From IMG/VR virus record IMGVR_UViG_3300009034_000142, positions 1-33,005 of that record: DNA of 33,005 nucleotides; one strand, 5' to 3'. The position numbers and the translations under genes are program-made. Shown one piece after another: positions 13,659-21,814 of the stretch. The notes under the pieces were generated by a model that saw only the letters and a list, made by a program, of their open reading frames with translations, had not been told where the DNA came from and ran no database searches. Positions within the stretch are counted from its first letter, which is position 1, and each line of letters begins with the position of its first letter. This stretch comes from a virus.

Positions 13659-15918
13659 ACTCAAATGTCCCATTTGCAATTACGAAAAGTCCAACCTTGT
13701 TAACCATGTAAAGCGAGTTCATGGTCTATCGCCAGAGGAAGTCAAAGAACAATACCCCGATGATCCGTTGACTTCCGAGGAAGCCAAGGCCATGGCAAAG
13801 AAAGCAAAAGCACTTTTTCAAGATTTAGAAGGAGAACGCAAGCCCGATATAACGAAAAAGCAAAGGGGCAGAAGGGTGCCTGTGGCCATGTCCGAGAAAC
13901 AAGCCGAGGAACTTCTAGCCGAGATAGAAAAATTTGATGCCCAGAAACGAAAAGAAATGGCGGATATTGAAGAAGAACTTAAGAAATATCCCGACTGTAC
14001 TCAGAGGGATATGGTAAGAGATTTAGTTTTGCATTGTTTTTTGGGTGATCAATTAATTAATTGTCCAAATGGAGAACAAAAATGTATTAAGGATATACGG
14101 GTGGGAGATTATGTTTTAGATTCTAATGGGTTACCGCAACAAGTTATGAAGACAAACAAAAGAAGATATATAGGTAACATGTTAGTGATTAACACTTATT
14201 ACAATCCTAATAAGAGTTTTTTACTTACTCCGAATCATCCAATATTATCAATCAAACGGAATAATATTAAATGTAAAAAATATCCTTCTATTATGCAGAT
14301 GTGTCCGACCAAACAAAATATAGACACAGAACAGTTATGTATAGATTGTAAATATAAACAACAACCCATTGGCGGTGTAGCATATTCTATTGCCAGTTGT
14401 TTAGAGGTAGGTGATTATATTGCAACACAAGCAGAGGCCCTAAATAATAAAAGCTTATTGTTGTTAGGTTTAAAACCATTAATTGTAAATAATGTTAAAG
14501 AAATGAAAAACATTAATGGTTTTTTAGGTGGATATGGTACAAGAAACCCTCTTAAAAAAAGAATACCCTCACATATAGAATTATCTAATAGAGTTTTAAG
14601 ATTGTTTGGTCTTTATTTGGCAGAAGGTTATATTATTAAAGAAAATGATTTGTTTGGTGGGGTTGGATTTGGATTTCATATTTTAGAAGATAATTTGGCT
14701 AAAGAAGTTTTAGATACAATAAGTAGTGTTTTTAAAATAAAGGGGAAAATATACAAAAAACCAAAAACAAATAGTCAATCTGTAGTTTTTTATAGCCGTT
14801 TACTTGCTGAAGTATTTTATAATCTTTTAGGTAGTGATGCACAGTATAAAAAGATATCAAAAACTTTATTTTTGGGTTGTTCCGCTAAACAATTGTTACA
14901 AATAGTGAGTGGCTTTATTGATGGCGATGGGCATATATATAAGAGGGCACGTAAGGTTTTATGTGCATCCATATCAAAAACCCTAATTTGGCAATTGTGG
15001 ATTATTTTACGCAACAATAATTTTGTTCCATCCTTAAAACTATTTTCTAATAAGGTGAATAAGAGACAGGCATGGTCGCTTTGTTTGTATGGCGATGATG
15101 CTTTGAAGTTTAGCAAACTGGCAGGAAATGATAATTATAACAATGTACAAAAACATCCACGTAGTTCCCTATATTTTTGTTATATGAATAAGGTTTTTGT
15201 TCCCATAAAATCAATTCAAATTAAGGAGTTTAATGGTTTTGTTTATAATTTGGCGGTTAGAGATAATCCAACATATTTAGCGAGTAATTGTGTAGTTCAT
15301 AACTGTCGTATTGAGTGGAAATCCTATATGGCTTTCAAGAGGCAGTTAATAGATATGAGAACATTTACCAGTGATTTCGAGCGCGATAAACACTCGTCAA
15401 TAATGGCTGCCCTCGATCATCTGCGAGATGCCATGAAGCAATTAAATATTTTCTACAAAGAGGGTCAGGAGCAGGAAAAGACCTCAGATATTGTCTATAA
15501 AGTCTTTGATGATATGGAACGATTTGTTCAATCCCATGTGGGAGAATTTTCGTTCAGGTGTAAGAATTGTAACCATATAATTGAGGCAGGGGGGTTACCT
15601 AAAGTCTATTACGAATACACAGATGAAAAGGGAGACACTCAGTATCATGTTTGGAGTGAGAGATTATATAAATTATTCAAGAAGGGTATTATTGAATACT
15701 GGACCATACCATATATATTTAATCAAGGAATTCTTAGTGTGATTTATACTTTTATGATTAGAAATTCCATTAAAGATACTGATATTGGCTTGCGTCAATT
15801 TGGGTTTACATGGGAACAGTTAGAAAAAGAAGAAAAATTGCTATTAAAATTTAGAAAGAAAGATGAGGTGGGGAGGCTGGAAGAACCAAAATTAAGATGT
15901 GAAGAACCAGATGAGTAA
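13651..15918 (+). CDS. Small-terminase-position zinc-finger protein containing an intein
   Basis: The 755-residue precursor consists of an N-extein (1-128), an intein (129-551) and a C-extein; spliced length is 332 residues. The N-extein begins with a CxxC...HxxxH zinc finger (C6, C9, H19, H24) and a charged helix; the C-extein has a second CxxC (FRCKNCNH). Position upstream of TerL and a DNA-binding N-terminus suggest the small terminase subunit, but I do not recognise the family. Start TTG 13651 has AGGTGAGG upstream. The 3' end contains copy B of the conserved 54-nt motif. Confidence 0.6.
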   Translation: MAKLKCPICNYEKSNLVNHVKRVHGLSPEEVKEQYPDDPLTSEEAKAMAKKAKALFQDLEGERKPDITKKQRGRRVPVAMSEKQAEELLAEIEKFDAQKRKEMADIEEELKKYPDCTQRDMVRDLVLHCFLGDQLINCPNGEQKCIKDIRVGDYVLDSNGLPQQVMKTNKRRYIGNMLVINTYYNPNKSFLLTPNHPILSIKRNNIKCKKYPSIMQMCPTKQNIDTEQLCIDCKYKQQPIGGVAYSIASCLEVGDYIATQAEALNNKSLLLLGLKPLIVNNVKEMKNINGFLGGYGTRNPLKKRIPSHIELSNRVLRLFGLYLAEGYIIKENDLFGGVGFGFHILEDNLAKEVLDTISSVFKIKGKIYKKPKTNSQSVVFYSRLLAEVFYNLLGSDAQYKKISKTLFLGCSAKQLLQIVSGFIDGDGHIYKRARKVLCASISKTLIWQLWIILRNNNFVPSLKLFSNKVNKRQAWSLCLYGDDALKFSKLAGNDNYNNVQKHPRSSLYFCYMNKVFVPIKSIQIKEFNGFVYNLAVRDNPTYLASNCVVHNCRIEWKSYMAFKRQLIDMRTFTSDFERDKHSSIMAALDHLRDAMKQLNIFYKEGQEQEKTSDIVYKVFDDMERFVQSHVGEFSFRCKNCNHIIEAGGLPKVYYEYTDEKGDTQYHVWSERLYKLFKKGIIEYWTIPYIFNQGILSVIYTFMIRNSIKDTDIGLRQFGFTWEQLEKEEKLLLKFRKKDEVGRLEEPKLRCEEPDE
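14035..15303 (+). other. Intein with LAGLIDADG endonuclease (423 residues)
   Basis: Begins at C129 of the precursor (CFLGDQL), has block B TPNHP (T193, H196), two LAGLIDADG motifs (LYLAEGY around E325, and GFIDGDG around D424) and ends VVHN before Cys+1. All splicing residues for a class 1 intein are present. The DNA is clearly more A/T-rich than the flanking gene, with codons such as TTA, ATA and AAT enriched, which points to separate ancestry. The extein junction is ...LVLH|CRIEW.... Confidence 0.9.
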
Positions 15919-15933
15919 TGTCCAGCCCCCACC
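15867..15933 (+). ncRNA. Copy B of the two-copy conserved motif
   Basis: Outer stem: GGTGGG (15867-15872) with CCCACC (15928-15933) and, after a two-base bulge, GGCTGGA (15875-15881) with TCCAGCC (15921-15927), 13 pairs in all. Positions 15877-15930 align with copy A without gaps. The copy lies in the last codons of the terminase-region gene and 20 bases before the next ATG, which here has a normal AAGGAG. Because pac sites of some phages lie in the small terminase gene, a DNA recognition role is another option. Confidence 0.55.
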
Positions 15934-15952
15934 AAAAAGGAGATCAAACAAA

Positions 15953-16324
15953 ATGAGCGAGATATCCAATCGGGTAATGTTGCAGGAAAGATTTGATGAC
16001 GGCTCGTCTTGGTATTGTGCAAGTTGTGCTTGTGGCCACCAAGACTGTAATTTGACCCTATGGTTTGAACACAGCGAAATAACGCCAAACATGATAGACC
16101 TTATCATGTATGAAAAATTAAAATATTCATCCTATTGGGCAATCCCGGATACATGGTGGAATAGGCTTAAGGCAAGGATGTCCGGTGTTTTGAGAATCCT
16201 ATTCACGGGTTATGTGGAGGTTGAAGAAGGCTTTGTATTCCACGGTGAGGAGCAGATTAGTACATTTATCCAAGCGTTAGAGGAAGGGAAGAGAAGATTA
16301 AAAATCAAAAAGTCAGTGATTTAA
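15953..16324 (+). CDS. Hypothetical protein with Cys/His cluster
   Basis: A 124-residue product with SSWYCASCACGHQDCNLTLWFE near the N-terminus, a possible zinc site, followed by a Trp-rich helical region. ATG 15953 is chosen because AAAGGAG lies upstream; earlier codons overlap the repeated RNA-like motif. Near the end C-AAA-AAG (16306-16312) could allow -1 slippage into the next frame. No family recognised. Confidence 0.55.
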   Translation: MSEISNRVMLQERFDDGSSWYCASCACGHQDCNLTLWFEHSEITPNMIDLIMYEKLKYSSYWAIPDTWWNRLKARMSGVLRILFTGYVEVEEGFVFHGEEQISTFIQALEEGKRRLKIKKSVI

Positions 16325-16368
16325 TAGTTCACAAGACAAAGAGGCTTATCCGACAACATGTTTGCCCC

Positions 16369-16770
16369 ATGTGTGGCAATACCATGGTGGATGGATCCGA
16401 TAAGAATAATACAATGTTTTGGAAGTGTAGGCATTGTGGCTGGTCTGTGTATGACTATCACCTAGATACATTCGAAACTGCTCTGGAAATGGTTGGGTTA
16501 ACAATAGAGTCAAAAATCGAACAGGCCAAGAAGAGTCGATATGTTCAAAAAAGCCGTTTTAATGGATATGACTTTAAAAAGGCGGATAAGGAATGCAAGG
16601 AATGTCTTGGCCGAGGCCATCTGGATTTTCAAAAGATATGTTCAAGATGCGAGCTACGAATGAGGATATTAAATGACCATGATAGACGAGATAATAGCGG
16701 TAATAAAGCAATACGACCCACCGGAAAAGGTACTGGAGAAGGTACTAAAAATGGTCACGACACGGCTTAA
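16369..16770 (+). CDS. Zinc-ribbon protein, start uncertain
   Basis: From ATG 16369 the product has 133 residues with MCG...KCRHCG and, later, CKECLGRGH...CSRC. The first zinc-ribbon cysteine (CPMCG) lies two codons before this ATG, so the true protein starts further upstream, yet that frame has no ATG, GTG or TTG back into the previous gene. It may be made by -1 frameshifting at C-AAA-AAG (16306-16312) or from a rare start such as ATT near 16296. The tail after residue 100 is low in hydrophobics and overlaps the next gene. Confidence 0.45.
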   Translation: MCGNTMVDGSDKNNTMFWKCRHCGWSVYDYHLDTFETALEMVGLTIESKIEQAKKSRYVQKSRFNGYDFKKADKECKECLGRGHLDFQKICSRCELRMRILNDHDRRDNSGNKAIRPTGKGTGEGTKNGHDTA

Positions 16771-16900
16771 AAGGGAACATACCCTGCTTCCACTGGATGG
16801 CAATATTTGCTGTGGTACTTGCCCGGAATGCTCTGGGGTTTTGCATAGTGATGGTGGGTGCCTTTTTTGTGAAAATTGTGGTTTTTCGAAGTGCGGGTGA
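16673..16900 (+). CDS. Small zinc-ribbon protein
   Basis: A 75-residue protein: a helical half, then CGTCPECSGVLHSDGGCLFC and CGFSKCG, resembling the C-terminal zinc ribbon of class II ribonucleotide reductases, but with no catalytic part. It overlaps the preceding frame by 98 bases, so one of the two 3' or 5' ends may be wrong. It lies directly before TerL and may assist packaging or transcription. Confidence 0.5.
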   Translation: MTMIDEIIAVIKQYDPPEKVLEKVLKMVTTRLKREHTLLPLDGNICCGTCPECSGVLHSDGGCLFCENCGFSKCG

Positions 16901-16915
16901 CAATTGTAACAAACA

Positions 16916-18535
16916 ATGTCCAGATTAAGCCTTAAACAAAAACTAAAAAAATTCAGATCCACATCTCTACCTGAAGGATGGAAGAAGGAATACACATCCT
17001 ATTCTGTATTGCGTGGCAACCGAACCATGTTCAGTGATTTCTGGGGGCCGAGAATCTTTGGGGTCAACTTTACCGAAACCCGATATTATCAAATCCCATG
17101 GTTATTGGTTGATGATGGAAATGTCAGTAGTGGAAGGCAGACAGGAAAATCGAAGGTTTTGAATCTGAAGTTACTTTATGATGAGATCAACACAACAAAT
17201 GAGGAAAGATTTCTTGCCACATTCCGTGATGCCCATGTCAACGACCGCCAGAGAGACCTTGAGATGGCCCACAACCAGGAGCCATTCTTTATGGGATTCT
17301 TGATGACAGGTAAAATCAGGGGTTCTGTCATAAAGGAGGCTGTAAAGGAATGGAGGTTTATACATGGTGGCTATCTCTTTCTGGCAAATGTGGGAGATGC
17401 GAAGGTTCCAGCCTCAATACTGGGCAAATCGCCAGTGAAAAGGTATCTTGAAGAGGCTGGTGTCTTCCCGAGTAGTGCATGGAGTAAGTTTTTTCACACT
17501 AGGTCTCCAAAAGGATGTAATGATTTCTTTGTAGGGACATGTGATGTAGTGATGACGGGTAGTCCGCTTTATTTGGCTGATACTATTTATGATAAGTTTA
17601 AGGGTGGGCGCTTCCATACATCAAAAAGAATGGAAGCTAATTTTTCTATCAGTGATTTCAATGAAGCTAAAAAACAAGGTGGCGAACACAGCGATAACTT
17701 CAAGAGTCTGATAGATGCCGAATTCACCACATTATCGACCTATGCTTGGGATATAAGGGCCGTGGAGAAATGCTTCAAGGATGTGCCGGAATACAGGAGA
17801 ACCACACTTAATCCCGAAACCATAGGTGACAAGAAACCACATCAATTATTCTATGATCTGCCACAGTATATTGAGGGAGATACCTATACCATCTTCATGG
17901 ACCCTGCGGGAACCCAGGCATCATTGATTGGGGTTTTTAGGGGGGAACGATTAATTTTTAGGGTTGAGCTGATTGAGAAAGTGATTTTGCCCATTCAGGC
18001 CGACATACTTGATTACCTCATGACATACTATAATGCGAACTTTGCTGGGATTGACTGTACTTGGGATCCGAGCATAGCGGATTCTTTAATTGCCGAGGTT
18101 AAGGATGAGTATAAGGGCAAGAATTATAAGGATAGGATTGTTAGCTTTACCTTCCAGCAGAGGGTGGTTACGGGATACGATATACATCCAGACGATGGGG
18201 ATAAGCTTGAGCATATGCAACGGATGGTGGAAAAGAAAGAGATGGTTAAGGATTTGGCCATAAGGCTTTTAGCAAACGATCTAGCTAATGGAGTTCCCGT
18301 ATTGCCTAGAAGCGATGAGGCTGAGATCAAGGCCGATTTTGAGTCTGAGGTAGAAAAAAGGTCCATACTGACTGGCAAGCCGTTGCTATATACCCCTTCA
18401 AATGTGCATTTTCCTGAGATGATGAGGGTGAGGGCTTATACCCGTTGGGTCAAGACTGGTCAACAGCCCGAAAAACCAGGGAAGAAGTCTAGTGGTATTG
18501 CGATGCCGGAGTTTGGGAAAAGAATATGGGGCTAA
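16916..18535 (+). CDS. terL: Terminase large subunit
   Basis: The 539-residue protein has the packaging ATPase Walker A SSGRQTGKS (71-79) and the RNase H-like nuclease domain with IFMDPAG (D329) and AGIDCTWDPS (D380), then HFPEMMRVRAY near the C-terminus. It drives DNA into the procapsid and cuts the concatemer. Length is normal for the family. The ATG has no strong ribosome site. Flanked by small zinc-ribbon genes rather than immediately by the portal, which is 3.6 kb downstream. Confidence 0.9.
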   Translation: MSRLSLKQKLKKFRSTSLPEGWKKEYTSYSVLRGNRTMFSDFWGPRIFGVNFTETRYYQIPWLLVDDGNVSSGRQTGKSKVLNLKLLYDEINTTNEERFLATFRDAHVNDRQRDLEMAHNQEPFFMGFLMTGKIRGSVIKEAVKEWRFIHGGYLFLANVGDAKVPASILGKSPVKRYLEEAGVFPSSAWSKFFHTRSPKGCNDFFVGTCDVVMTGSPLYLADTIYDKFKGGRFHTSKRMEANFSISDFNEAKKQGGEHSDNFKSLIDAEFTTLSTYAWDIRAVEKCFKDVPEYRRTTLNPETIGDKKPHQLFYDLPQYIEGDTYTIFMDPAGTQASLIGVFRGERLIFRVELIEKVILPIQADILDYLMTYYNANFAGIDCTWDPSIADSLIAEVKDEYKGKNYKDRIVSFTFQQRVVTGYDIHPDDGDKLEHMQRMVEKKEMVKDLAIRLLANDLANGVPVLPRSDEAEIKADFESEVEKRSILTGKPLLYTPSNVHFPEMMRVRAYTRWVKTGQQPEKPGKKSSGIAMPEFGKRIWG

Positions 18536-18720
18536 CAAAAGATAAAGATTTTCAGAAGGCGGATCTGAGAACCAAGGGGGATCTTCTTGAAGAGGCAATT
18601 TCGAGGCTTAGAGAGTTTTTTGACGAGCAGGAAAGAGAATCATCTTCGGGTAGTATAGCTTTCCATGGCAGATATGGCAAGCCATTAAGATATAAAACAG
18701 ATATTACGAGGGATTTATGA
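18526..18720 (+). CDS. Small hypothetical protein after TerL
   Basis: A 64-residue charged helical product (KGDLLEEAISRLREFFDEQE) whose ATG lies inside the last codons of terL in another frame, so it is probably coupled to it. No family recognised. Confidence 0.5.
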   Translation: MGLTKDKDFQKADLRTKGDLLEEAISRLREFFDEQERESSSGSIAFHGRYGKPLRYKTDITRDL

Positions 18721-18742
18721 AGGTCCAGTTTGAGGGGGATAG

Positions 18743-19114
18743 ATGAGAGGTTATGGGAAGGAGTTAATATTAGATTTACATGAATGTGATGTTTCCTTAT
18801 TTAATAGAAACGATCTTAAGAAATATTTTAAGGCAGTGTGTAGGTTAATTGATATGGAGCAAGCTAAATTAGTATGGTGGGATTATTATAATGAACCAGA
18901 AAATTATAAAATAGCACCTCCACATTTAAAAGGCACAACTGCTGTTCAATTCATAATGACCAGCAATATCACCATTCATACCCTAGAGTTACTTAAAAGG
19001 GTTTATGTCAATATCTTTTCCTGCAAGGATTTTGAGGCACACAAAGCGAGGCGATTTACTGAAAAGTGGTTTAAGGGAAAGATTGTAAGGAGTCATACGA
19101 TAGAAAGGGTTTAG
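18743..19114 (+). CDS. S-adenosylmethionine decarboxylase-like protein
   Basis: The 123-residue protein matches the bacterial SpeD/SpeH fold: GKELILDLHECD at the start, then FIMTSNITIHT and VYVNIFSCKDFEAHKA. By alignment to the ESHISIHT region, the serine that becomes the pyruvoyl group (S74), the histidine (H79) and the cysteine (C94) are kept, while the glutamate before the serine is threonine. The enzyme family decarboxylates SAM for polyamine synthesis after self-cleavage; homologues may act on arginine or ornithine. Lies directly before the DUF3326 gene and behind GAGGGGG. Confidence 0.7.
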   Translation: MRGYGKELILDLHECDVSLFNRNDLKKYFKAVCRLIDMEQAKLVWWDYYNEPENYKIAPPHLKGTTAVQFIMTSNITIHTLELLKRVYVNIFSCKDFEAHKARRFTEKWFKGKIVRSHTIERV

Positions 19115-19116
19115 AA

Positions 19117-20100
19117 ATGAATGTTGTTCTTATTGTTCCAACTGGTATAGGAGCTGAAATTGGAGGTCATGCTGGTGATGCGAATCCCGTTGCAAAATTG
19201 GTGGCTTCTGTTTGTGATATTCTTATTACCCATCCTAATGTAGTGAATGCATCAGATATAAATGAAATGACAGAGAATACTTGGTATGTTGAAGGAAGTA
19301 TGCTGGATAGATTCCTTTGGGGAGAAATTCAACTTCAGAGGGTTAAAAGCAATAAGGTTATGGTTGTTGTGAATCCACCCGTGAAGAATGAAACAATAAA
19401 TGCAGTTTCGGCTGCTAGGACAACCATTGGTCTTGATGCTTATATTGTTGAATTAAAAACACCCTTGCAATTAATAGCGACCATGGAGGATGGTAGAGCT
19501 ACTGGCCATGTATTAGGATATGAGGAATTAATAGAACAAGTTCGTGGTTATGATTTTGATGCATTGGCTATTACAACCCCTATTATGGTTGAGAAATCAG
19601 TTGCTTTAAATTATTTAAAGAACGGTGGGGTAAATCCTTGGGGAGGAGTAGAAGCAAAGGCTTCTAAGTTAATTTCTCTAGCATTGAATAAACCCGTGGC
19701 TCATTCCCCAGTGGAGGATACACTTAATTTTAATGAAGTTGTAGATCCAAGGATGGCTGCCGAAGTTGTTTCAAAGTGCTATTTGCATTGCATATTAAAA
19801 GGTTTGCACAGAGCACCGAGAATTGGCACTGGTTTATCTTTTAGAGATATAGGTTTTTTGATTACACCAATTGGTTGTGTGGGCGAACCCCATAGAGCTT
19901 GTCTAAAGGCAAACATCCCCATTATAGCAGTTCAAGAAAACAAGACTTGTTTGAATGATAAGATGCCAGATGAATTTATTCTTGTAAAGAATTATTTGGA
20001 GGCTGTTGGGATAATACAGACTGCAAGGGCTGGAGTGACTTTAGAATCTGTCCGTAGGCCTGTTTCTTATACGAAGGTTAAAAGAATCGGAAATATATGA
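19117..20100 (+). CDS. DUF3326 family protein
   Basis: The 327-residue product opens with VVLIVPTGIGAEIGGHAGDA and continues ITHPNVVNASDINEM, EGSMLDRFLWG, then NPWGGVEAKAS and HRAPRI, the conserved pattern of DUF3326 known mainly from cyanobacteria and plastid-bearing organisms. The function is unknown; the glycine-rich start suggests nucleotide or cofactor binding. It overlaps the next gene by 4 bases and follows the SpeD-like gene by two bases. Full family length is kept, so it is likely functional. Confidence 0.8.
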   Translation: MNVVLIVPTGIGAEIGGHAGDANPVAKLVASVCDILITHPNVVNASDINEMTENTWYVEGSMLDRFLWGEIQLQRVKSNKVMVVVNPPVKNETINAVSAARTTIGLDAYIVELKTPLQLIATMEDGRATGHVLGYEELIEQVRGYDFDALAITTPIMVEKSVALNYLKNGGVNPWGGVEAKASKLISLALNKPVAHSPVEDTLNFNEVVDPRMAAEVVSKCYLHCILKGLHRAPRIGTGLSFRDIGFLITPIGCVGEPHRACLKANIPIIAVQENKTCLNDKMPDEFILVKNYLEAVGIIQTARAGVTLESVRRPVSYTKVKRIGNI

Positions 20101-20315
20101 AAGGCTTTAGAGAACAACTCTTGGAATGTGAGAAATCTGGTAACCTGAAAGAGATAGAGGTAAGTTTTCCCTGTTCAGTCTTACCCCATAAAGGACCTTT
20201 GATCTATCTTTGTAAGCAGAAATTGTCTCTATGTATTAAATATCTTGAGCCATGCCATTCCGGTGTGTGTTATGCCGAACGAGAAAAGGAGATATTGGAT
20301 GGACGAAAGCTATAA
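20097..20315 (+). CDS. Small Cys-containing hypothetical protein
   Basis: A 72-residue product with five cysteines spread from residue 10 to 58. ATG overlaps the DUF3326 stop (ATGA), suggesting coupling. No family recognised. Confidence 0.5.
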   Translation: MKGFREQLLECEKSGNLKEIEVSFPCSVLPHKGPLIYLCKQKLSLCIKYLEPCHSGVCYAEREKEILDGRKL

Positions 20316-20544
20316 AACAATCAAAGTTACAGTGGATAAGTGGATTAAGGCAAAGATGGAGGGTAATTATACTTGTCCCGAATGTGGAAGTATTTTGTTA
20401 ATAGTTTCTTTCGTTGGAGGTGCTTATGCTTTTTGTTCCAAGTGTAAGGAATATTTCGTAGAAGCAACGACTTGTCAGAAATGTGGGATGGATTATGCTC
20501 CCCTCCAATTACATATGTGTGAATCACTAAAAGATGCAAGATAG
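20299..20544 (+). CDS. Small zinc-ribbon protein
   Basis: An 81-residue protein with CPECGS, CSKC and CQKCG pairs, consistent with one or two zinc sites. ATG 20299 has AAGGAG 8 bases upstream; a longer start at 20245 overlaps the previous gene more. It is one of several zinc-ribbon mini-proteins in the packaging region. Confidence 0.55.
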   Translation: MDESYKTIKVTVDKWIKAKMEGNYTCPECGSILLIVSFVGGAYAFCSKCKEYFVEATTCQKCGMDYAPLQLHMCESLKDAR

Positions 20545-21103
20545 AAAATTACAAAAAGAATACAAAGATCAATTAGCCAAGGGCTATACAGTCGAACCCT
20601 TCTATGCTGAGACGGCTGTGGCCGACATTGATGGAGGTGTTGCTAGGTGGGGTGATTTTATTATCATGCCACCCTTTCTTAAAAAACCACGCATATGTAC
20701 CATTACTACCATTAAACAATGCGAAATGGAACGGGCGTGGAGCTTGCAATATAATGAACAGAATAAGGGTAAGAAAAACAAAGAGGTCTATTCGCGGGGT
20801 GATTGGTTGATTGAGAATATACTTAAAGATTTAGATCCAGATGCCTTATGGGAACCCATGGAGCTTGAAACTATCCCGCTTACGGGCATTGATGCAACTG
20901 ATAAAGATATCCAGTTTTGTATCATGGCTGAGAGATTAACATTGGAGGTTTTGAAACAAATAGCAGACTGGGCTGAACAATATAAGCACATTATTATAGA
21001 GAATAAGAAAATCACCATAGACCAAGGCTATATTCCACCCACAGATGAGGAATTAATAAAGATGGAGGTAAAAGAAAGCGGAAGCGTGGTCTGCTTGATA
21101 TAA
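20534..21103 (+). CDS. Hypothetical protein
   Basis: A 189-residue soluble product, mixed alpha/beta, with a helical C-terminal half (AERLTLEVLKQIADWAEQYKH). Overlaps the previous gene by 11 bases. No motif recognised. Confidence 0.55.
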   Translation: MQDRKLQKEYKDQLAKGYTVEPFYAETAVADIDGGVARWGDFIIMPPFLKKPRICTITTIKQCEMERAWSLQYNEQNKGKKNKEVYSRGDWLIENILKDLDPDALWEPMELETIPLTGIDATDKDIQFCIMAERLTLEVLKQIADWAEQYKHIIIENKKITIDQGYIPPTDEELIKMEVKESGSVVCLI

Positions 21104-21104
21104 A

Positions 21105-21317
21105 ATGGCCAAAAGAATCAATATTGTCGTAAATGGATGTTTTGAATGTCCATATTACCATTGTGATGAACTTGGATGGGTATGTGCCAAGTCAGATAAG
21201 TTGTTGGAACTTGGATATATAGAGAGGCTTGAACCTAATCAGATACGTGATTCAAAATATAAATATCCTAAATGGTGTGAATTAGAAGAATATATGGATC
21301 AAAGTACGGTAAGTTAA
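21105..21317 (+). CDS. Small phage protein with CxxCPYY...WC pattern
   Basis: A 70-residue protein with CFECPYYHCDE, WVCAKSD and PKWCELEE: a spacing seen in small phage proteins of unknown role, probably zinc-binding. Its stop codon lies inside the hairpin-forming inverted repeat at 21310-21333. Confidence 0.6.
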   Translation: MAKRINIVVNGCFECPYYHCDELGWVCAKSDKLLELGYIERLEPNQIRDSKYKYPKWCELEEYMDQSTVS

Positions 21318-21333
21318 CAAAAATGTTAACTTA
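21310..21333. promoter_or_regulatory. Perfect inverted repeat TAAGTTAACA / TGTTAACTTA
   Basis: Arms of 10 bp with a 4-A loop, covering the stop codon of the preceding gene. Each arm has the GTTAAC hexamer also found in the inverted repeat at 1110-1138. It could be a hairpin at the end of the transcript or an operator for the gene at 21407. Confidence 0.45.
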
Positions 21334-21358
21334 TTGAATTTAGGGTTATCGTAACAAG

Positions 21359-21400
21359 AGCCCGCTTAATCCTTTGAGATTTGGCGGGCTTTTTTATTTT
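21359..21400 (+). terminator. Rho-independent terminator
   Basis: AGCCCGC (21359-21365) pairs with GCGGGCT (21384-21390), followed by TTTTTATTTT. Typical intrinsic terminator; it ends the transcript carrying the terminase, SpeD-like and DUF3326 genes. Confidence 0.8.
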
Positions 21401-21406
21401 GGAACC

Positions 21407-21814
21407 ATGATGTTTTGTAAAAACTGTAAAAACAGAGATTCCTGCAAAAAAGCTTGTCACGACCTGAATAAATACCTCAGTAAACTGACAAAGAAGCAGT
21501 CAAGAAAAACTGTTTTGTTTTCTTCCGTACCCGGGAGTGATGGAGAATCACCATTGGAATATATCATTTTTAAAGAGGGGAATCCTTCATTCTGGCCCAG
21601 TGGAGATTACGATACACATATTATCCTTGACCGATTGAAGCCCCAGATTATGTCCCGCCTTTCGCCACGACAAAGGGAATGCGTGGATCTCCATTACTAT
21701 CAGAATTTATCTACTTATAAGATTGCGACAATACTTGGCATCTCACAGCCCTGCGTCATGAATTACCTCAAAAAGGCCAAAAACAAGCTTAGGGGGTTAT
21801 TACCTGACGGATAA
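21407..21814 (+). CDS. Sigma-70 region 4-like transcription regulator
   Basis: The 135-residue product begins with a Cys cluster (FCKNCKNRDSCKKAC) and ends with LSPRQRECVDLHYYQNLSTYKIATILGISQPCVMNYLKKAKNKL, here listed only in its key parts: a sigma region-4 helix-turn-helix. It may redirect host RNA polymerase or act as a late regulator. The start is ATG 21407 just after the terminator, so it must have its own promoter or be reached by read-through. I cannot see a clear promoter. Phage late regulators often sit next to structural genes. Confidence 0.65.
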   Translation: MMFCKNCKNRDSCKKACHDLNKYLSKLTKKQSRKTVLFSSVPGSDGESPLEYIIFKEGNPSFWPSGDYDTHIILDRLKPQIMSRLSPRQRECVDLHYYQNLSTYKIATILGISQPCVMNYLKKAKNKLRGLLPDG

